The notes: generated by a model not told the origin, from the letters alone. A stretch of 64,000 nucleotides of DNA from Candidatus Rhodoferax mariagerensis (GCA_016719055.1 JADKAW010000050.1:1-64000), one strand, 5' to 3'. Shown: positions 18,744 to 28,077, numbered from the stretch's first letter. A program made the numbers and translations.

Positions 18744-19814
18744 GTGAGCATTCAAACCGACGATTTTTCCGCTGCGCCATCCCGGCGTGTGGTGTCCAAC
18801 GCCCCGGCCTCGCCCAACGAAGAGGCCATCGAGCGTGCCTTGCGTCCCAAACTGATGGACGAATACGTGGGCCAGGCCAAGGCGCGTGAGCAGCTTGAAA
18901 TTTTCATCAGTGCCGCCAAGATGCGCAGCGAGGCGCTCGACCACGTGCTGCTGTTTGGCCCACCAGGCCTGGGTAAAACCACGCTGAGCCACATCATTGC
19001 CCATGAACTCGGCGTGAACTTGCGCCAGACCAGTGGCCCGGTGCTTGAAAAACCCAAGGACCTGGCCGCGCTGCTGACCAATCTGGAAAAAAACGATGTG
19101 CTGTTCATCGACGAAATACACCGCTTAAGCCCGGTGGTCGAAGAAATTCTGTACCCAGCCCTGGAAGACTACAAGATTGACATCATGATTGGTGAGGGCC
19201 CGGCCGCACGCAGCATCAAGCTCGATTTGCAGCCCTTTACCCTGGTGGGTGCCACCACACGCGCCGGCATGCTGACCAACCCGCTTCGTGACCGTTTTGG
19301 CATTGTGGCGCGGCTGGAGTTTTATACGCCCGAAGAGTTGGCGCTGATCGTCAAGCGCAGCGCCGGCTTGCTCAATGTGCCCACCGATGAAAAAGGCGGC
19401 TTTGAGATCGCGCGACGCTCACGCGGTACGCCGCGCATTGCCAACCGGTTGCTGCGCCGGGTGCGTGACTATGCTGACGTGAAAGGTGCCGGCGCCATCA
19501 CGCTGGACATTGCCAACCTGGCGCTGGCCATGCTTGATGTTGACCCGCAAGGTTTCGATTTGATGGACCGCAAGCTGCTGGAGGCCGTGATTCACCGTTT
19601 TGATGGCGGCCCGGTCGGGCTCGACAACATTGCGGCCAGCATTGGCGAAGAGCGCGAGACGATTGAAGACGTGATTGAGCCCTACCTGATTCAGCAGGGT
19701 TATCTTCAGCGCACGCCGCGTGGGCGCATCGCCACACTGGCAGCGTACCGGCATTTGGGCGTTACACCCAAAAGCACAGGCGACGGTTTGTTGTTCAGTG
19801 AGGGTGCGTTGTAA
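18744..19814 (+). CDS. ruvB: Holliday junction branch-migration helicase RuvB
   Basis: 356-residue AAA+ motor that, with RuvA and RuvC, drives branch migration in recombination repair. Walker A GPPGLGKTT is at 72-80 and Walker B DVLFIDEIHR at 118-127. Sensor motifs GATTRAGML and GTPRIANRLLRRVRD are present, and the winged-helix end is RTPRGRIATLAAYRHLG. The start is GTG at 18744. ruvA and ruvC are not nearby. The gene is a single transcription unit on the plus strand, divergent from the carbonic anhydrase. Confidence 0.96.
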   Translation: MSIQTDDFSAAPSRRVVSNAPASPNEEAIERALRPKLMDEYVGQAKAREQLEIFISAAKMRSEALDHVLLFGPPGLGKTTLSHIIAHELGVNLRQTSGPVLEKPKDLAALLTNLEKNDVLFIDEIHRLSPVVEEILYPALEDYKIDIMIGEGPAARSIKLDLQPFTLVGATTRAGMLTNPLRDRFGIVARLEFYTPEELALIVKRSAGLLNVPTDEKGGFEIARRSRGTPRIANRLLRRVRDYADVKGAGAITLDIANLALAMLDVDPQGFDLMDRKLLEAVIHRFDGGPVGLDNIAASIGEERETIEDVIEPYLIQQGYLQRTPRGRIATLAAYRHLGVTPKSTGDGLLFSEGAL

Positions 19815-19953
19815 ACCTGGCGGCAGGTCTTGCCTCCTGTGAGGCAGTTCAAACGGTATGTGCGCGAACGAACAGACCGACTGTGCATCGCCCCTTAATC
19901 TGAGCACTTCGCAGTAAAAACTGCTTGCGAAATCTCAAATTAAAGGAAAAATC

Positions 19954-20573
19954 ATGAAAAAGCCAGTCACCAATTTTGGTGCAATTGCGGTCGCGACCTG
20001 TGTGTTGTTTGGTGTCAACGTCATGGCACAAACTGTGTCGGCAAGTGATTTCAGCGCCGGCAAAACCCGCATCAAGGCGCAATACAAGGCAGACAAAAAT
20101 GCTTGCGCCACACTGGCCAGCAACGCCAAGGACATTTGTGTGGCCCAGGCCAAGGGCAAGGAAGACGTGGCGCTGGCAGAGCTTGACAACAGTTACAAAC
20201 CCACCCTGAAAAGTCAGCACAAGCTAAGCGTTGCCAAAGCCGAGGCCATTTACGAAGTCGCCAAACAACAGTGCGACGACCTGGCTGGCAATCTCAAAGA
20301 CGTTTGCATCAAGGAAGCCAAAGCCGCGCTGACAGCAGCCAAGGCGGACGCCACAGCGAAAATGAAAACCTCGGCTGCCAACACCACCGCCAGCGACAAA
20401 ACAGCTGCCGCACAAGCCCGGGCCAGCAGCGAAGTCAGGAGGTCCGCGCTGATGCTTCCGCCGACAAGCGTGCTGCGTTATACAAGGTTGAAAAAGAAAA
20501 ATGTGATGCCTTTGCATCCACTGCCAAGGACAACTGCCTAGCCGATGCCAAAAGCAACTTCGGCAAGCTGTAA
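19954..20573 (+). pseudogene. Exported Cys/Ala/Lys-rich helical protein, one frameshift
   Basis: A signal peptide (MKKPVTNFGAIAVATCVLFG to MAQ) is followed by helical repeats with spaced cysteines: CATLASNAKDICVAQAKG, CDDLAGNLKDVCIKEAK and, after a frame change, CDAFASTAKDNCLADAKSNF. The three repeats have the same C-x(10)-C spacing. The total length of 620 bases is one short of a multiple of three; the change is near 20434. As read, the protein ends in unrelated residues at 20541, so either the gene is damaged or one base was missed. It is preceded by AAAGGAAAAATC. Likely periplasmic stress protein; function unknown. Confidence 0.7.
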
Positions 20574-20609
20574 CGGGCATCACCCCTTAACTTGAATAGG
20601 AGCCCCGCC

Positions 20610-20773
20610 ATGCTGCACTACGCTGTTGTTTTTTTGTCATTGCACTGATTGCTGCCTTGTTCGGCTTCGGTGGCATCGCCGCCAGTGCCGTGGGTATCGC
20701 CAAGATCCTGTTTGTTGTTTTCGCCATTCTGGCAATCGCCAGCTTCATTTTCGGATCGCTCAAAAATCGCTGA
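20610..20773 (+). pseudogene. DUF1328-type small membrane protein, one-base deletion in T tract
   Basis: From ATG 20610, after AATAGGAG, the frame reads MLHYAVVFLSLH and stops. Adding one T to the run of seven T at 20629-20635 restores MLHYAVVFFVIALIAALFGF, then GGIAASAVGIAKILFVVFAI, and an end at LKNR with TGA 20771-20773. That is the 54-residue, two-helix DUF1328 (YtjA-like) protein found in stress clusters. The length of 164 bases fits exactly one missing base. It could be a homopolymer sequencing error, a slippage mutant, or a real loss. Confidence 0.8.
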
Positions 20774-20846
20774 AACCAGTGACTTGGGGCGTTTTGTCCC
20801 AATAGTTGGTTACTCCTTTTCATCTCAACATCTCCAAGGAATCATC

Positions 20847-21227
20847 ATGTTTCTCAACAAACCTGTCGAACAGTCCAGTAGTCTTATCGAACAAGCCTCT
20901 CAGTCTGCTGATCAAGCCATCAAATCGACCCAGCAAGCCGCCAATGAAGCGTTGCAAACCCTGACTGAAGCCATGCAGGACTTGCGTCACCAAGCCACTC
21001 CTGTGGTGGAGCGCGCGGCCGACAGCGTCAGTGCATTCGCACATCGCGGTGTGGACAGTGTGCGCGAAACATCGCACCAGTTGCGCGTCAAGGCCATGCA
21101 TGCCTCAGAAAATACCGCAAATTACATCCGGCATGAGCCTGTGAAATCGGTGTTGATCGCGGCCGCCACGGGTGCCGCCCTGATGGCGTTGATCAGCCTG
21201 GTCAGCCATTCCCGCAACCGTAGTTAG
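20847..21227 (+). CDS. ElaB/YqjD/DUF883-like membrane-anchored helical protein
   Basis: 126 residues from ATG 20847 (AAGGA 8 bases upstream). Residues 1-90 form a long amphipathic helix rich in Gln, Ala and Ser (SSSLIEQASQSADQAIKSTQ). The carboxyl end YIRHEPVKSVLIAAATGAAL continuing into MALISLVSHSRNRS is the membrane anchor and basic tail of the ElaB/YqjD family, which in E. coli attach ribosomes to the membrane in stationary phase. The same role here is inference. It is followed 20 bases later by the YqjE-like gene, the same order as yqjD-yqjE in enterobacteria. Confidence 0.78.
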   Translation: MFLNKPVEQSSSLIEQASQSADQAIKSTQQAANEALQTLTEAMQDLRHQATPVVERAADSVSAFAHRGVDSVRETSHQLRVKAMHASENTANYIRHEPVKSVLIAAATGAALMALISLVSHSRNRS

Positions 21228-21247
21228 ACCGCTGTCAGTTGTCGTCA

Positions 21248-21627
21248 ATGCACCCCCTGCTTGCCCTGCTCGCAACCCGGCCACAATTGCTGGTCGACCA
21301 TGCACAGGCTTACACGGCACTTTTCAATGAAGAGTTTGACCTAGCCCGTGCATCGTGGCAGCGCAGGTGCTGCTGCTGCTGGTTGCCCTGGGTTGCTTGA
21401 GTGTCGCTGCGGTGCTTGCCGGCGTGGGACTGATGCTGTGGGCCATTTGCCCAGTGCTGCCAACCCAGGCACAGTGGGTTTTGCCAACCACGCCATTGGC
21501 ACCCTTGCTGGTGGCTTTTATCTGTCTGATGATGGCCAGGCGCGCAGCGCGTAAAGACGCATTTGCAAACCTGTGCAGGCAGATCGGCGCTGACATGGCC
21601 ATCCTGCGCGCAGTGGGTTCATCATGA
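21248..21627 (+). pseudogene. YqjE-like (phage holin superfamily) membrane protein, one-base frameshift
   Basis: ATG 21248 gives MHPLLALLATRPQLLVDHAQ then AYTALFNEEFDLARASWQR. One missing base near 21363 changes frame to QVLLLLVALGCLSVAAVLAG with VGLMLWAICP and a second hydrophobic segment before RRAARKDAFANL. The joined product would be 126 residues with two membrane helices, like YqjE. The span of 380 bases is one short of a whole codon count. The stop overlaps the next start (ATGA). Confidence 0.7.
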
Positions 21628-22073
21628 GTTCGGGCCCAAGTGCCTGTGAGCGGCTGGCACGGTCAAGAGAACGTTTGCAGCATGCTCTGCGCGATGTCGG
21701 ATCAGGGCCAAAAGAGGATAGCGCGGAGCGCCCTGAGTGTCTAGATAGTTTCGCCACAGAATGGCTGACGCAGTTTAAAGCCGTGCCCGGGGCAAATTTG
21801 CTGGTGATGCTGATGGGTGACTGGTGGGCAAAGCAGCCTGTGCGCGTGGCCATGAGCCTGGCCGCAGAAGCCACCAAGGGGGCGTTGCAGCCAATGGCGC
21901 AAAAACATCCGTTTCGTCTGGCGGCCATCGCCGCAGTGTCGGGTGCAGCGTTGGTGGCCTTGCGCCCCTGGCGCTTGATCTCAATGTCTGCACTTATGGG
22001 TGGATTGTTGCCAAAGATTGTTGCAGAAGTCCTGCGAATTTCCCCAGATCAGGCCCGACCAAAGCCCTCATAA
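21624..22073 (+). CDS. Unknown protein with hydrophobic carboxyl half
   Basis: 149 residues. The first 65 are hydrophilic (CERLARSRERLQHALRDVGS); residues 85-135 are helical and hydrophobic (FRLAAIAAVSGAALVALRPW then LISMSALMGGLLPKIVAEVL). It starts inside the stop of the YqjE-like gene and ends 14 bases before the AI-2E transporter start, so it belongs to the same operon. I do not recognise the family; companions of ElaB/YqjE genes (YqjK-like) often occupy this position. Confidence 0.65.
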   Translation: MSSGPSACERLARSRERLQHALRDVGSGPKEDSAERPECLDSFATEWLTQFKAVPGANLLVMLMGDWWAKQPVRVAMSLAAEATKGALQPMAQKHPFRLAAIAAVSGAALVALRPWRLISMSALMGGLLPKIVAEVLRISPDQARPKPS

Positions 22074-22087
22074 CATCAGTAAAGCGG

Positions 22088-23236
22088 ATGTTTCCTACAC
22101 ACCCACCCGCGCCAGACCCGGCGCATCGCGAAAATCGGGCGCTGCCAGTCATGCTGGCCGTGGCGACTCTTGCGCTGTGCTACATCCTGCTTCCTTTTTT
22201 TGGCGCGATCATGTGGGGTTCGATCATTGCGCTGTTGTTCAAGCCGCTATACCGTTGGTTATTGCCTCATGTCAGTCATCGGCCCAATCTTGCCGCACTG
22301 GTGACGCTGCTATTCGTGCTGCTGATTGTGGTGCTGCCATTGGCCTTGGTTGCGGCCTCACTGGTGCGCGAAGCGGCCATGGTTTACCAACGGTTGCAAT
22401 CGGGTGACCTCCATCCGGCGCAGTATTTTCACGGTCTGTATGACGCTTTGCCTGACTGGGTGACAGCGCTGCTGGATCGATTTGGACTGGTCAGTTTCAG
22501 CACCTTGCAAAACCGCCTGACAGCGGCGTTGACGCAAGGTACCCAGTTCATTGCCACCCAGACCTTCAGCCTGGGGCAGAACACCTTTGAATTTTTAGCC
22601 AGCGTGTTTATCACGCTTTACCTGTCATTTTTTTTGATCCGCGATGGCAATGCCGTCGTGCACGCCATTTGGGAGGCCGTACCGCTGGCCGGCGCGTACA
22701 AACAGGCTTTGTTGGTGAAATTTACCACGGTCATTCGTGCCACCGTCAAGGGCAATCTGCTGGTCGCTGCCATTCAGGGGGCGCTGGGTGGCGTCGGGTT
22801 TTGGCTGCTGGACGTCAGTGGCGCCCTGCTGTGGGCGGCGATGATGGCTTTTTTGTCGTTGCTGCCGGCCGTGGGTGCCGGGCTGGTCTGGGTGCCGGTG
22901 GCGATTTACTTTCTGCTGGCAGGTGCTCTTTGGAAAAGTCTGGCATTGGTGGCCTATGGCGTGCTGGTGATCGGGTTGGTGGACAACTTGCTGCGACCCA
23001 TTCTGGTGGGCAAGGACACACACATGCCTGACTATGTGGTGATGATCACCACGCTGGGAGGCATGGCAGTTTTTGGCATCAATGGCTTTGTGCTCGGGCC
23101 AGTGATTGCCGCCATGTTCATGGCGGTGTGGTACATCCGCATCGAGACTCAAACCGGCGTGATCCCGCGACAGGTCATCACCGAAAAAGCGCCGACTATC
23201 CTGGAAAACGTTCCGGCAACCCGGCATGCACCATGA
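22088..23236 (+). CDS. AI-2E family (PerM/TqsA-like) membrane transporter
   Basis: 382 residues from ATG 22088. Eight predicted hydrophobic segments are arranged as in the AI-2E exporter family: LPVMLAVATLALCYILLPFF at the start, a soluble helical loop (about 95-155), then ITLYLSFFLIRDG, LLVAAIQGALGGVGFWLLDV, MAFLSLLPAVGAGLVWVPVA, LVIGLVDNLLRPILVGK and GMAVFGINGFVLGPVIAAMF. Members export autoinducer-2 or act as Na+/H+ antiporters; which applies cannot be decided here. A start further upstream at 21824 would overlap the previous gene and adds no family sequence. The stop overlaps the cbpA start. Confidence 0.88.
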   Translation: MFPTHPPAPDPAHRENRALPVMLAVATLALCYILLPFFGAIMWGSIIALLFKPLYRWLLPHVSHRPNLAALVTLLFVLLIVVLPLALVAASLVREAAMVYQRLQSGDLHPAQYFHGLYDALPDWVTALLDRFGLVSFSTLQNRLTAALTQGTQFIATQTFSLGQNTFEFLASVFITLYLSFFLIRDGNAVVHAIWEAVPLAGAYKQALLVKFTTVIRATVKGNLLVAAIQGALGGVGFWLLDVSGALLWAAMMAFLSLLPAVGAGLVWVPVAIYFLLAGALWKSLALVAYGVLVIGLVDNLLRPILVGKDTHMPDYVVMITTLGGMAVFGINGFVLGPVIAAMFMAVWYIRIETQTGVIPRQVITEKAPTILENVPATRHAP

Positions 23237-24138
23237 AATATAAAGACTACTACCAGACGCTGGGTGTGCCACGCAATGCCGATCTGGACCAGATCAAGCA
23301 AGCCTATCGCAAACTGGCACGCGCGCATCACCCGGACATGTCCAAAGCGCCGGACGCTGAGGCGCGTTTCAAGGACGCTGCCGAGGCCTATGCCACGCTG
23401 AAAGACCCTGTCAAGCGCGCGGCCTACGATGAGTTGGGTCAACCACAAGCAGGCGCCGAATTTGCGCCGCCACCGCATTGGCGCGAGGACTTTGCCGCCG
23501 ACGGAGCCGCCTTTGAAGACCTTGACCTGGCAGATTGGCTGGCCGCCTTGGGGCGTGGACCGCGCGGAGCCTCTGCCGCGGCCATGCCGACCAAAGGCCG
23601 TGACTACGAAAGTGCCATTACCATCCCCTTGGGCGATGCTCGTCGGGGCTCAACCGTCCATCTGAACCTGGCGGACGAGGCCGGCGAGCGCACGCTACAG
23701 GTCACCATTCCGCCGGGCGTGCGCCAGGACCAGAAACTGCGATTGCGCGGCAAAGGTGGCAAGGGCCACAACGGCGGGTCCGATGGCGACATTTACCTGC
23801 ACATTGCACTGGCACCCCACGCCGTGTTTCGACCAGACGGGCTGGACTTGTATTTTGATTTACCACTGGCACCCTGGGAAGCTGCTTTGGGTGCCGAGGT
23901 CGAGGTGCCCACGCTCGATGGTTCGGTGCTGCTGACCATCCCTGCCGGTACACGCGCAGGACGCAAGCTACGCCTGCGCGGACGTGGTCTGGCCGACGGT
24001 CACAGCGATATTTATGCCCTGGTTCACATCGACGTGCCAGCCACCCTGACCGAACCAGAGCGAGCGCTGTACCAGGAACTGGCCCGTATTTCACCCTTTA
24101 ATCCGCGCATGCCTGCACCCAAGGAGAACCCCGTATGA
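23233..24138 (+). CDS. cbpA: DnaJ-class co-chaperone CbpA
   Basis: 301 residues. The J domain (1-70) begins MKYKDYYQTLGVPRNADLDQ and has HPD at 33-35, needed to stimulate DnaK. There is no cysteine-rich zinc finger; a Gly/Ala/Pro linker leads into the two substrate-binding domains (TVHLNLADEAGERTLQVTIP, GVRQDQKLRLRGKGGKG, then VPTLDGSVLLTIPAGTRAGR). This is the CbpA type rather than DnaJ. The start overlaps the transporter stop (ATGA) and the stop overlaps cbpM (ATGA), giving tight coupling. CbpA typically acts under stress and in stationary phase. Confidence 0.92.
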   Translation: MKYKDYYQTLGVPRNADLDQIKQAYRKLARAHHPDMSKAPDAEARFKDAAEAYATLKDPVKRAAYDELGQPQAGAEFAPPPHWREDFAADGAAFEDLDLADWLAALGRGPRGASAAAMPTKGRDYESAITIPLGDARRGSTVHLNLADEAGERTLQVTIPPGVRQDQKLRLRGKGGKGHNGGSDGDIYLHIALAPHAVFRPDGLDLYFDLPLAPWEAALGAEVEVPTLDGSVLLTIPAGTRAGRKLRLRGRGLADGHSDIYALVHIDVPATLTEPERALYQELARISPFNPRMPAPKENPV

Positions 24139-24476
24139 CCCAAGAACAAACTGAGTGGCGCTGGCTGGACACTCGGGAGACGGTCACGTCCGCCGAACTG
24201 GCCAACTGCTGTGGCATGAGCGAGGCCGAACTCGATGAGTTGGTGGACTACTGTGCTCTGGTGCCACTGCCCCCAAGCGACCAGGAACGCGTCTTCAGTG
24301 CTCAGTGGGTTGTACCATTGCGCCATGCTTCCAAATTGCGTATTGACTTTGATCTGGACATATTTACCGTGGCCATCTTGCTGGGCAGCCTGAACCGCAT
24401 CGAGGTGCTGGAGCGCCAGGTGCATTCGTTGCAGGCGCAACTGCCAACGCCACTGCGATCCAGCAGGGGGCTGTGA
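24135..24476 (+). CDS. cbpM: Chaperone modulator CbpM
   Basis: 113 residues. The amino part TVTSAELANCCGMSEAELDE, then LVDYCALVPL, resembles a MerR-like helix-turn-helix, and the central HASKLRIDFDLDIFTVAILL followed by a helix (LNRIEVLERQVHSLQAQLP) is the CbpM pattern. In E. coli CbpM binds the J domain of CbpA and blocks its action on DnaK. Immediate overlap with cbpA supports the same role. Confidence 0.88.
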   Translation: MTQEQTEWRWLDTRETVTSAELANCCGMSEAELDELVDYCALVPLPPSDQERVFSAQWVVPLRHASKLRIDFDLDIFTVAILLGSLNRIEVLERQVHSLQAQLPTPLRSSRGL

Positions 24477-24504
24477 TGGGTCATCCGCCAACGCCATAGA
24501 TGTC

Positions 24505-27141
24505 ATGGATCAACAAACCTGGCATCAGCGTGAGCTGCAAGCGCTATTCGATGAGCAGGCGGTCGACCCGGCCCAAGGACTGTCGCAGGATGAAGTGGCG
24601 CGGCGCCAGCAAATTCACGGCCCCAATGAATTAAAAAACCTGACCGAGCGTGGCCCGCTGGCTTTACTGGCAGCTCAGTTCACCGACTTTATGGTGCTGG
24701 TGCTGCTGGCGGCCGCCGCGTTGTCGGGCATCATTGGCGACCTGATCGACACCCTGGCCATTCTGGTGATTGTGGTGCTCAATGCCGTGATTGGTTTTGT
24801 GCAAAGCTGGAGAGCCGACCGGGCCATGGCAGCGCTGCAAGAGCTGGCCACCGTCCAGGCCACCGTCTTGCGCAGTGGGCAGGTCCAGGTGGTGCCAGCG
24901 CCCGCCCTGGTGCCTGGCGACATTGTGTTACTGGAGGCCGGCAACCAGATCCCTGCGGATTTGCGTCTGATTCACGTCGCACAGTTACAGGTTGACGAAT
25001 CAGCCCTGACCGGTGAATCGGTCACTGTGGCCAAACAAACAGCGGCGCTGCCAGAGGCGGTCAACCTGGCGCTGGGCGACCAGGTCAACATGGCCTTCAA
25101 GGGCACAACAGCCACACTTGGTCGTGCACGCGGGCTCACTGTGGCAACCGGCATGGGCACCGAGCTCGGCAAGGTGGCAAAGCTAATGGACCAAGAAGAC
25201 CGCAGTACCCCCTTGCAAAACCGGCTGGCCGCTTTTGGCAAGAGGCTGGCCGTGGCCGTGATGGGCATCTGTGTGCTCATTTTTGTGGCGGGCGTTTGGC
25301 GCGGTGAGGCCCCGCTGCTGATGGCGTTGACCGCCATCAGCCTGGCAGTTGCCGCCATTCCCGAGGCCTTGCCCGCTGTGGTCACGGTGCTGCTGGCGCT
25401 GGGGGCTCGGCGCATGGTGGCAGTGCACGCGCTGGTGCGGCGCCTGCCCTCGGTAGAAACCCTGGGCTCTGTCACCACCATCTGCACTGACAAAACCGGT
25501 ACCTTGACACAAAACAAGATGCATGCCGAGCGGGTGTGGACCGGTGGCCAGACCTGGGAGCCAGACCAACCCGAGCCCGGCCCGCTACACCTTGAAGCGC
25601 TGCGTGCAGCCGCCTTGTGCAACGATGCGCATTACAACAGCGGCGCTGACACCTCCCGAGACTGGCAGGGTGACCCCACTGAAACAGCGCTGGTCATGGC
25701 AGCGCTGGCCGCCGGTCTGAACAAGCTGCAGCTTGATGCCGAGTGGCCTCGCCTGCAGGAACAGCCGTTTGACTCGGAGCGCAAACGCATGAGCACCTTG
25801 CACCGCAGCCTCTCGGGGTATGTTGCCTACACCAAGGGCGCACCAGAATCGGTGCTGACCTGCTGCGAATCACAATGGACACCCGGTGGCGCAACACCAT
25901 TGAACACAGAATTGGTCATGGCGCAGGCCAATTCGCTGGCGGCGCAGGGCCTGCGTGTGCTGGCATTGGCACGGCGTGACTTTGCCGAGCCACCTGCTAT
26001 TGACAAGTCAGACAAGCCAGACACACTTGAGAGTCACCTGCAGTTTCTAGGACTGATCGCGCTGATTGACCCACCGCGTGCTGAGGCGGCTGCCGCGGTG
26101 CGCGACTGCATCGCGGCCGGCATCACGCCAGTGATGATCACGGGTGACCACCCGGCCACAGCACTGGCCATTGCACACCGACTAGGTATTGTCGACAACA
26201 TCCAGGCAAAGGTGCTGACTGGTCAAGACCTGGCCGCATTGGACGATGCAGCTTTGCTGGCACGTGTGGCCCGGGTGCGGGTCTATGCCCGGGTCGACCC
26301 GTCGCAAAAAATCCGCATCGTCGAAGCCTTGCAGAGCCAGGGACAGATCGTGGCCATGACCGGCGACGGCGTCAACGATGCGCCGGCGCTGAAACGCGCC
26401 GACATTGGCATCGCCATGGGCAAGGGCGGCACCGATGTGGCGCGTGAGGCGTCCAGCATGGTGCTGCTGGACGACAACTTTGCCACCATCGTCGCAGCAG
26501 TGCGCGAAGGGCGGCGCATTTACGACAATATCCGAAAATTCATCCGCTACGCCATGACTGGTAATTCGGGTGAGATCTGGACGCTGTTTCTGGCACCGCT
26601 GCTGTTGCTGCCGATCCCGCTGCTGCCGATTCATATCTTGTGGGTCAACCTGGTGACCGACGGGCTACCGGGCCTGGCGCTGGCGGCGGAACCGGCCGAG
26701 CGCGGTGTGATGCAGCGCCCACCCCGGGCACCGTTAGAGAGCCTGTTTGCCAATGGCATGTGGCAGCATATTCTGGGCGTCGGCTTGCTGATTGGCGGCC
26801 TGTGTTTGGGCGTGCAGGCCTGGGCCCTGGCCACCGGCCATGCCCATTGGCAAACCATGGTGTTTACCGTGCTGACCCTGTCGCAAATGGTGCATGTGAT
26901 GGCGATCCGTTCCGAGCGTGACGCTCTGTGGCAACTGGGTCTTGGGTCAAACCGACCCTTGCTGGGCGCAGTGCTGCTGACCTTTTTGCTGCAGATGGCC
27001 ACCATTTATGTGCCAGTGCTCAACCCCATCTTTAAAACCCAGCCTTTGAGTCTGGCCGAGCTGGGCCTGTGCCTGGCCGCCGCTTCGATGGTTGGCGTGG
27101 TGGTGGAAATCGAAAAAGCCTGGCGCAGGCGCACTGGCTAG
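24505..27141 (+). CDS. P-type ATPase, Ca2+/cation-transporting (P2 type)
   Basis: 878-residue membrane pump. The actuator domain has LTGES (168-172), the phosphorylated Asp329 lies in ICTDKTGTLT, the N domain has KGAPESVL, and the hinge is MTGDGVNDAPALKRADIGIA. Ion-site residues fit the P2A/SERCA-like group: IPEALP in helix 4 and WVNLVTDGLPG in helix 6. Ten hydrophobic segments are predicted. Ca2+ is the best guess; Mn2+ or Na+ export cannot be excluded. It starts 28 bases after cbpM and probably ends the operon that begins with the small stress genes. Confidence 0.9.
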   Translation: MDQQTWHQRELQALFDEQAVDPAQGLSQDEVARRQQIHGPNELKNLTERGPLALLAAQFTDFMVLVLLAAAALSGIIGDLIDTLAILVIVVLNAVIGFVQSWRADRAMAALQELATVQATVLRSGQVQVVPAPALVPGDIVLLEAGNQIPADLRLIHVAQLQVDESALTGESVTVAKQTAALPEAVNLALGDQVNMAFKGTTATLGRARGLTVATGMGTELGKVAKLMDQEDRSTPLQNRLAAFGKRLAVAVMGICVLIFVAGVWRGEAPLLMALTAISLAVAAIPEALPAVVTVLLALGARRMVAVHALVRRLPSVETLGSVTTICTDKTGTLTQNKMHAERVWTGGQTWEPDQPEPGPLHLEALRAAALCNDAHYNSGADTSRDWQGDPTETALVMAALAAGLNKLQLDAEWPRLQEQPFDSERKRMSTLHRSLSGYVAYTKGAPESVLTCCESQWTPGGATPLNTELVMAQANSLAAQGLRVLALARRDFAEPPAIDKSDKPDTLESHLQFLGLIALIDPPRAEAAAAVRDCIAAGITPVMITGDHPATALAIAHRLGIVDNIQAKVLTGQDLAALDDAALLARVARVRVYARVDPSQKIRIVEALQSQGQIVAMTGDGVNDAPALKRADIGIAMGKGGTDVAREASSMVLLDDNFATIVAAVREGRRIYDNIRKFIRYAMTGNSGEIWTLFLAPLLLLPIPLLPIHILWVNLVTDGLPGLALAAEPAERGVMQRPPRAPLESLFANGMWQHILGVGLLIGGLCLGVQAWALATGHAHWQTMVFTVLTLSQMVHVMAIRSERDALWQLGLGSNRPLLGAVLLTFLLQMATIYVPVLNPIFKTQPLSLAELGLCLAAASMVGVVVEIEKAWRRRTG

Positions 27142-27292
27142 ACCCTTGCCACCTTGCTGCAACGGCATAGCCGAAATAACGGTTTTTGGGTGCGATGGCG
27201 AACTGAAGTGAATGCGCCGTTGCCCTAAATTGGCGCACAAGTTATTCCTGCTTGCCCCCTGAACGGGTTCGTTCAAATACTGAAAGCACCCC

Positions 27293-27505
27293 ATGAAACT
27301 ACTCAACACCCTCATGCTCGTCCTGACGCCTGTGGCTGGCCTGGTCGCCTGTGGCGGCGGTGATACGTCTGACCGGCTTGACCTGGCTGACCCGGTGGTT
27401 CGTTTTGTCCATGCATCACCCCTGGCGCCCAACCTGACGCTTTTCCATGGCTCCGTGGTTCAAGGCGATGTGGTGGACAAGCCCTACAAATTTCAGACTT
27501 CCTGA
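27293..27505 (+). pseudogene. DUF4397-type lipoprotein, truncated
   Basis: The first 70 residues of a DUF4397 family lipoprotein: a signal segment with lipobox (VAGLVACGGG), then VRFVHASPLAPNLTLFHGSV and VVDKPYKFQTS before a stop. Relatives continue for 130 residues or more with repeated beta strands. The rest is missing; transposase debris starts about 25 bases beyond. The fragment could be secreted but is unlikely to fold. Confidence 0.65.
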
Positions 27506-27530
27506 TCCGCTAGGAACTGTGTATGGCACG

Positions 27531-27790
27531 TCAGACCAAGCGAAAGATCATTTTTGCGGTGGTTTCTGGGTGACAGAACGCGTGGTAAGTCAAGTCGGCT
27601 AACAACAATTCCAGAGCTTTGTCATGCGCCGGGGTTGCCATGCGATGGATTTTTATAGTCAAGGTATTAGCCTGCTCGTCAGGTTCAATGTCGCCACTGG
27701 AGACGAATAGCGCGCGCACCAGCGCACGAGCCTCATCTTCCTTGTTGAGGTGCTTGCGCAGCCGCGGCGGCGGTCGCACCAAAGCCGATG
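27531..27790 (-). pseudogene. Transposase carboxyl-terminal fragment
   Basis: The minus strand reads RPPPRLRKHLNKEDEARALV, RALFVSSGDIEPDEQANTLT, IKIHRMATPAHDKALELLLA and then DLTYHAFCHPETTAKMIFRL with a stop at 27531. This resembles the carboxyl end of a DDE transposase that I recall from Burkholderiales but cannot assign to an IS family. Its upstream part is cut off at the junction with a beta-barrel gene fragment near 27780. No terminal repeat was found. Confidence 0.5.
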
Positions 27791-28077
27791 GCATCAACAT
27801 CAGTTTGGTCGGAAAGCTGCCGCTTAACCCGGCCTTTAACCTGCTAGGAAAAATCGGTACCACCTACAGTCGAACCGATGTGTCGTCTGATCCAACATCA
27901 GGCGTGGTGGCCGGCTCTGAACAAGATTTTGGCGTGTCATATGGGATCGGGGTGGAATATGCGTTTACTCGAAATTGGTCAGCAGCGCTGCAGTTTGAAT
28001 CGCATGACATGAAATTTGCCGGTGACCGCAATGACCATGTGGCAGCCACCACCCTGAGCGTTCGCTACCGCTATTGA
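27785..28077 (+). pseudogene. Outer-membrane beta-barrel protein, carboxyl fragment
   Basis: Reads TKADGINISLVGKLPLNPAF, GKIGTTYSRTDV, then DFGVSYGIGVEYAFTRNWSA, LQFESHDMKFAGD and an end at TTLSVRYRY. Alternating strands and a terminal aromatic residue (Tyr) are typical of OmpA-like and opacity-type eight-stranded barrels; this covers about the last three to four strands. The first half and signal peptide are missing. In the same frame the sequence upstream of 27780 is antisense to transposase debris, so the fusion is accidental. Confidence 0.6.

Noticed and set aside
27163..27190. Possible terminator after the P-type ATPase gene (CGGC-ATA-GCCG then T-rich)
   Set aside because: The stem has only four pairs and the T run is displaced by eight bases.
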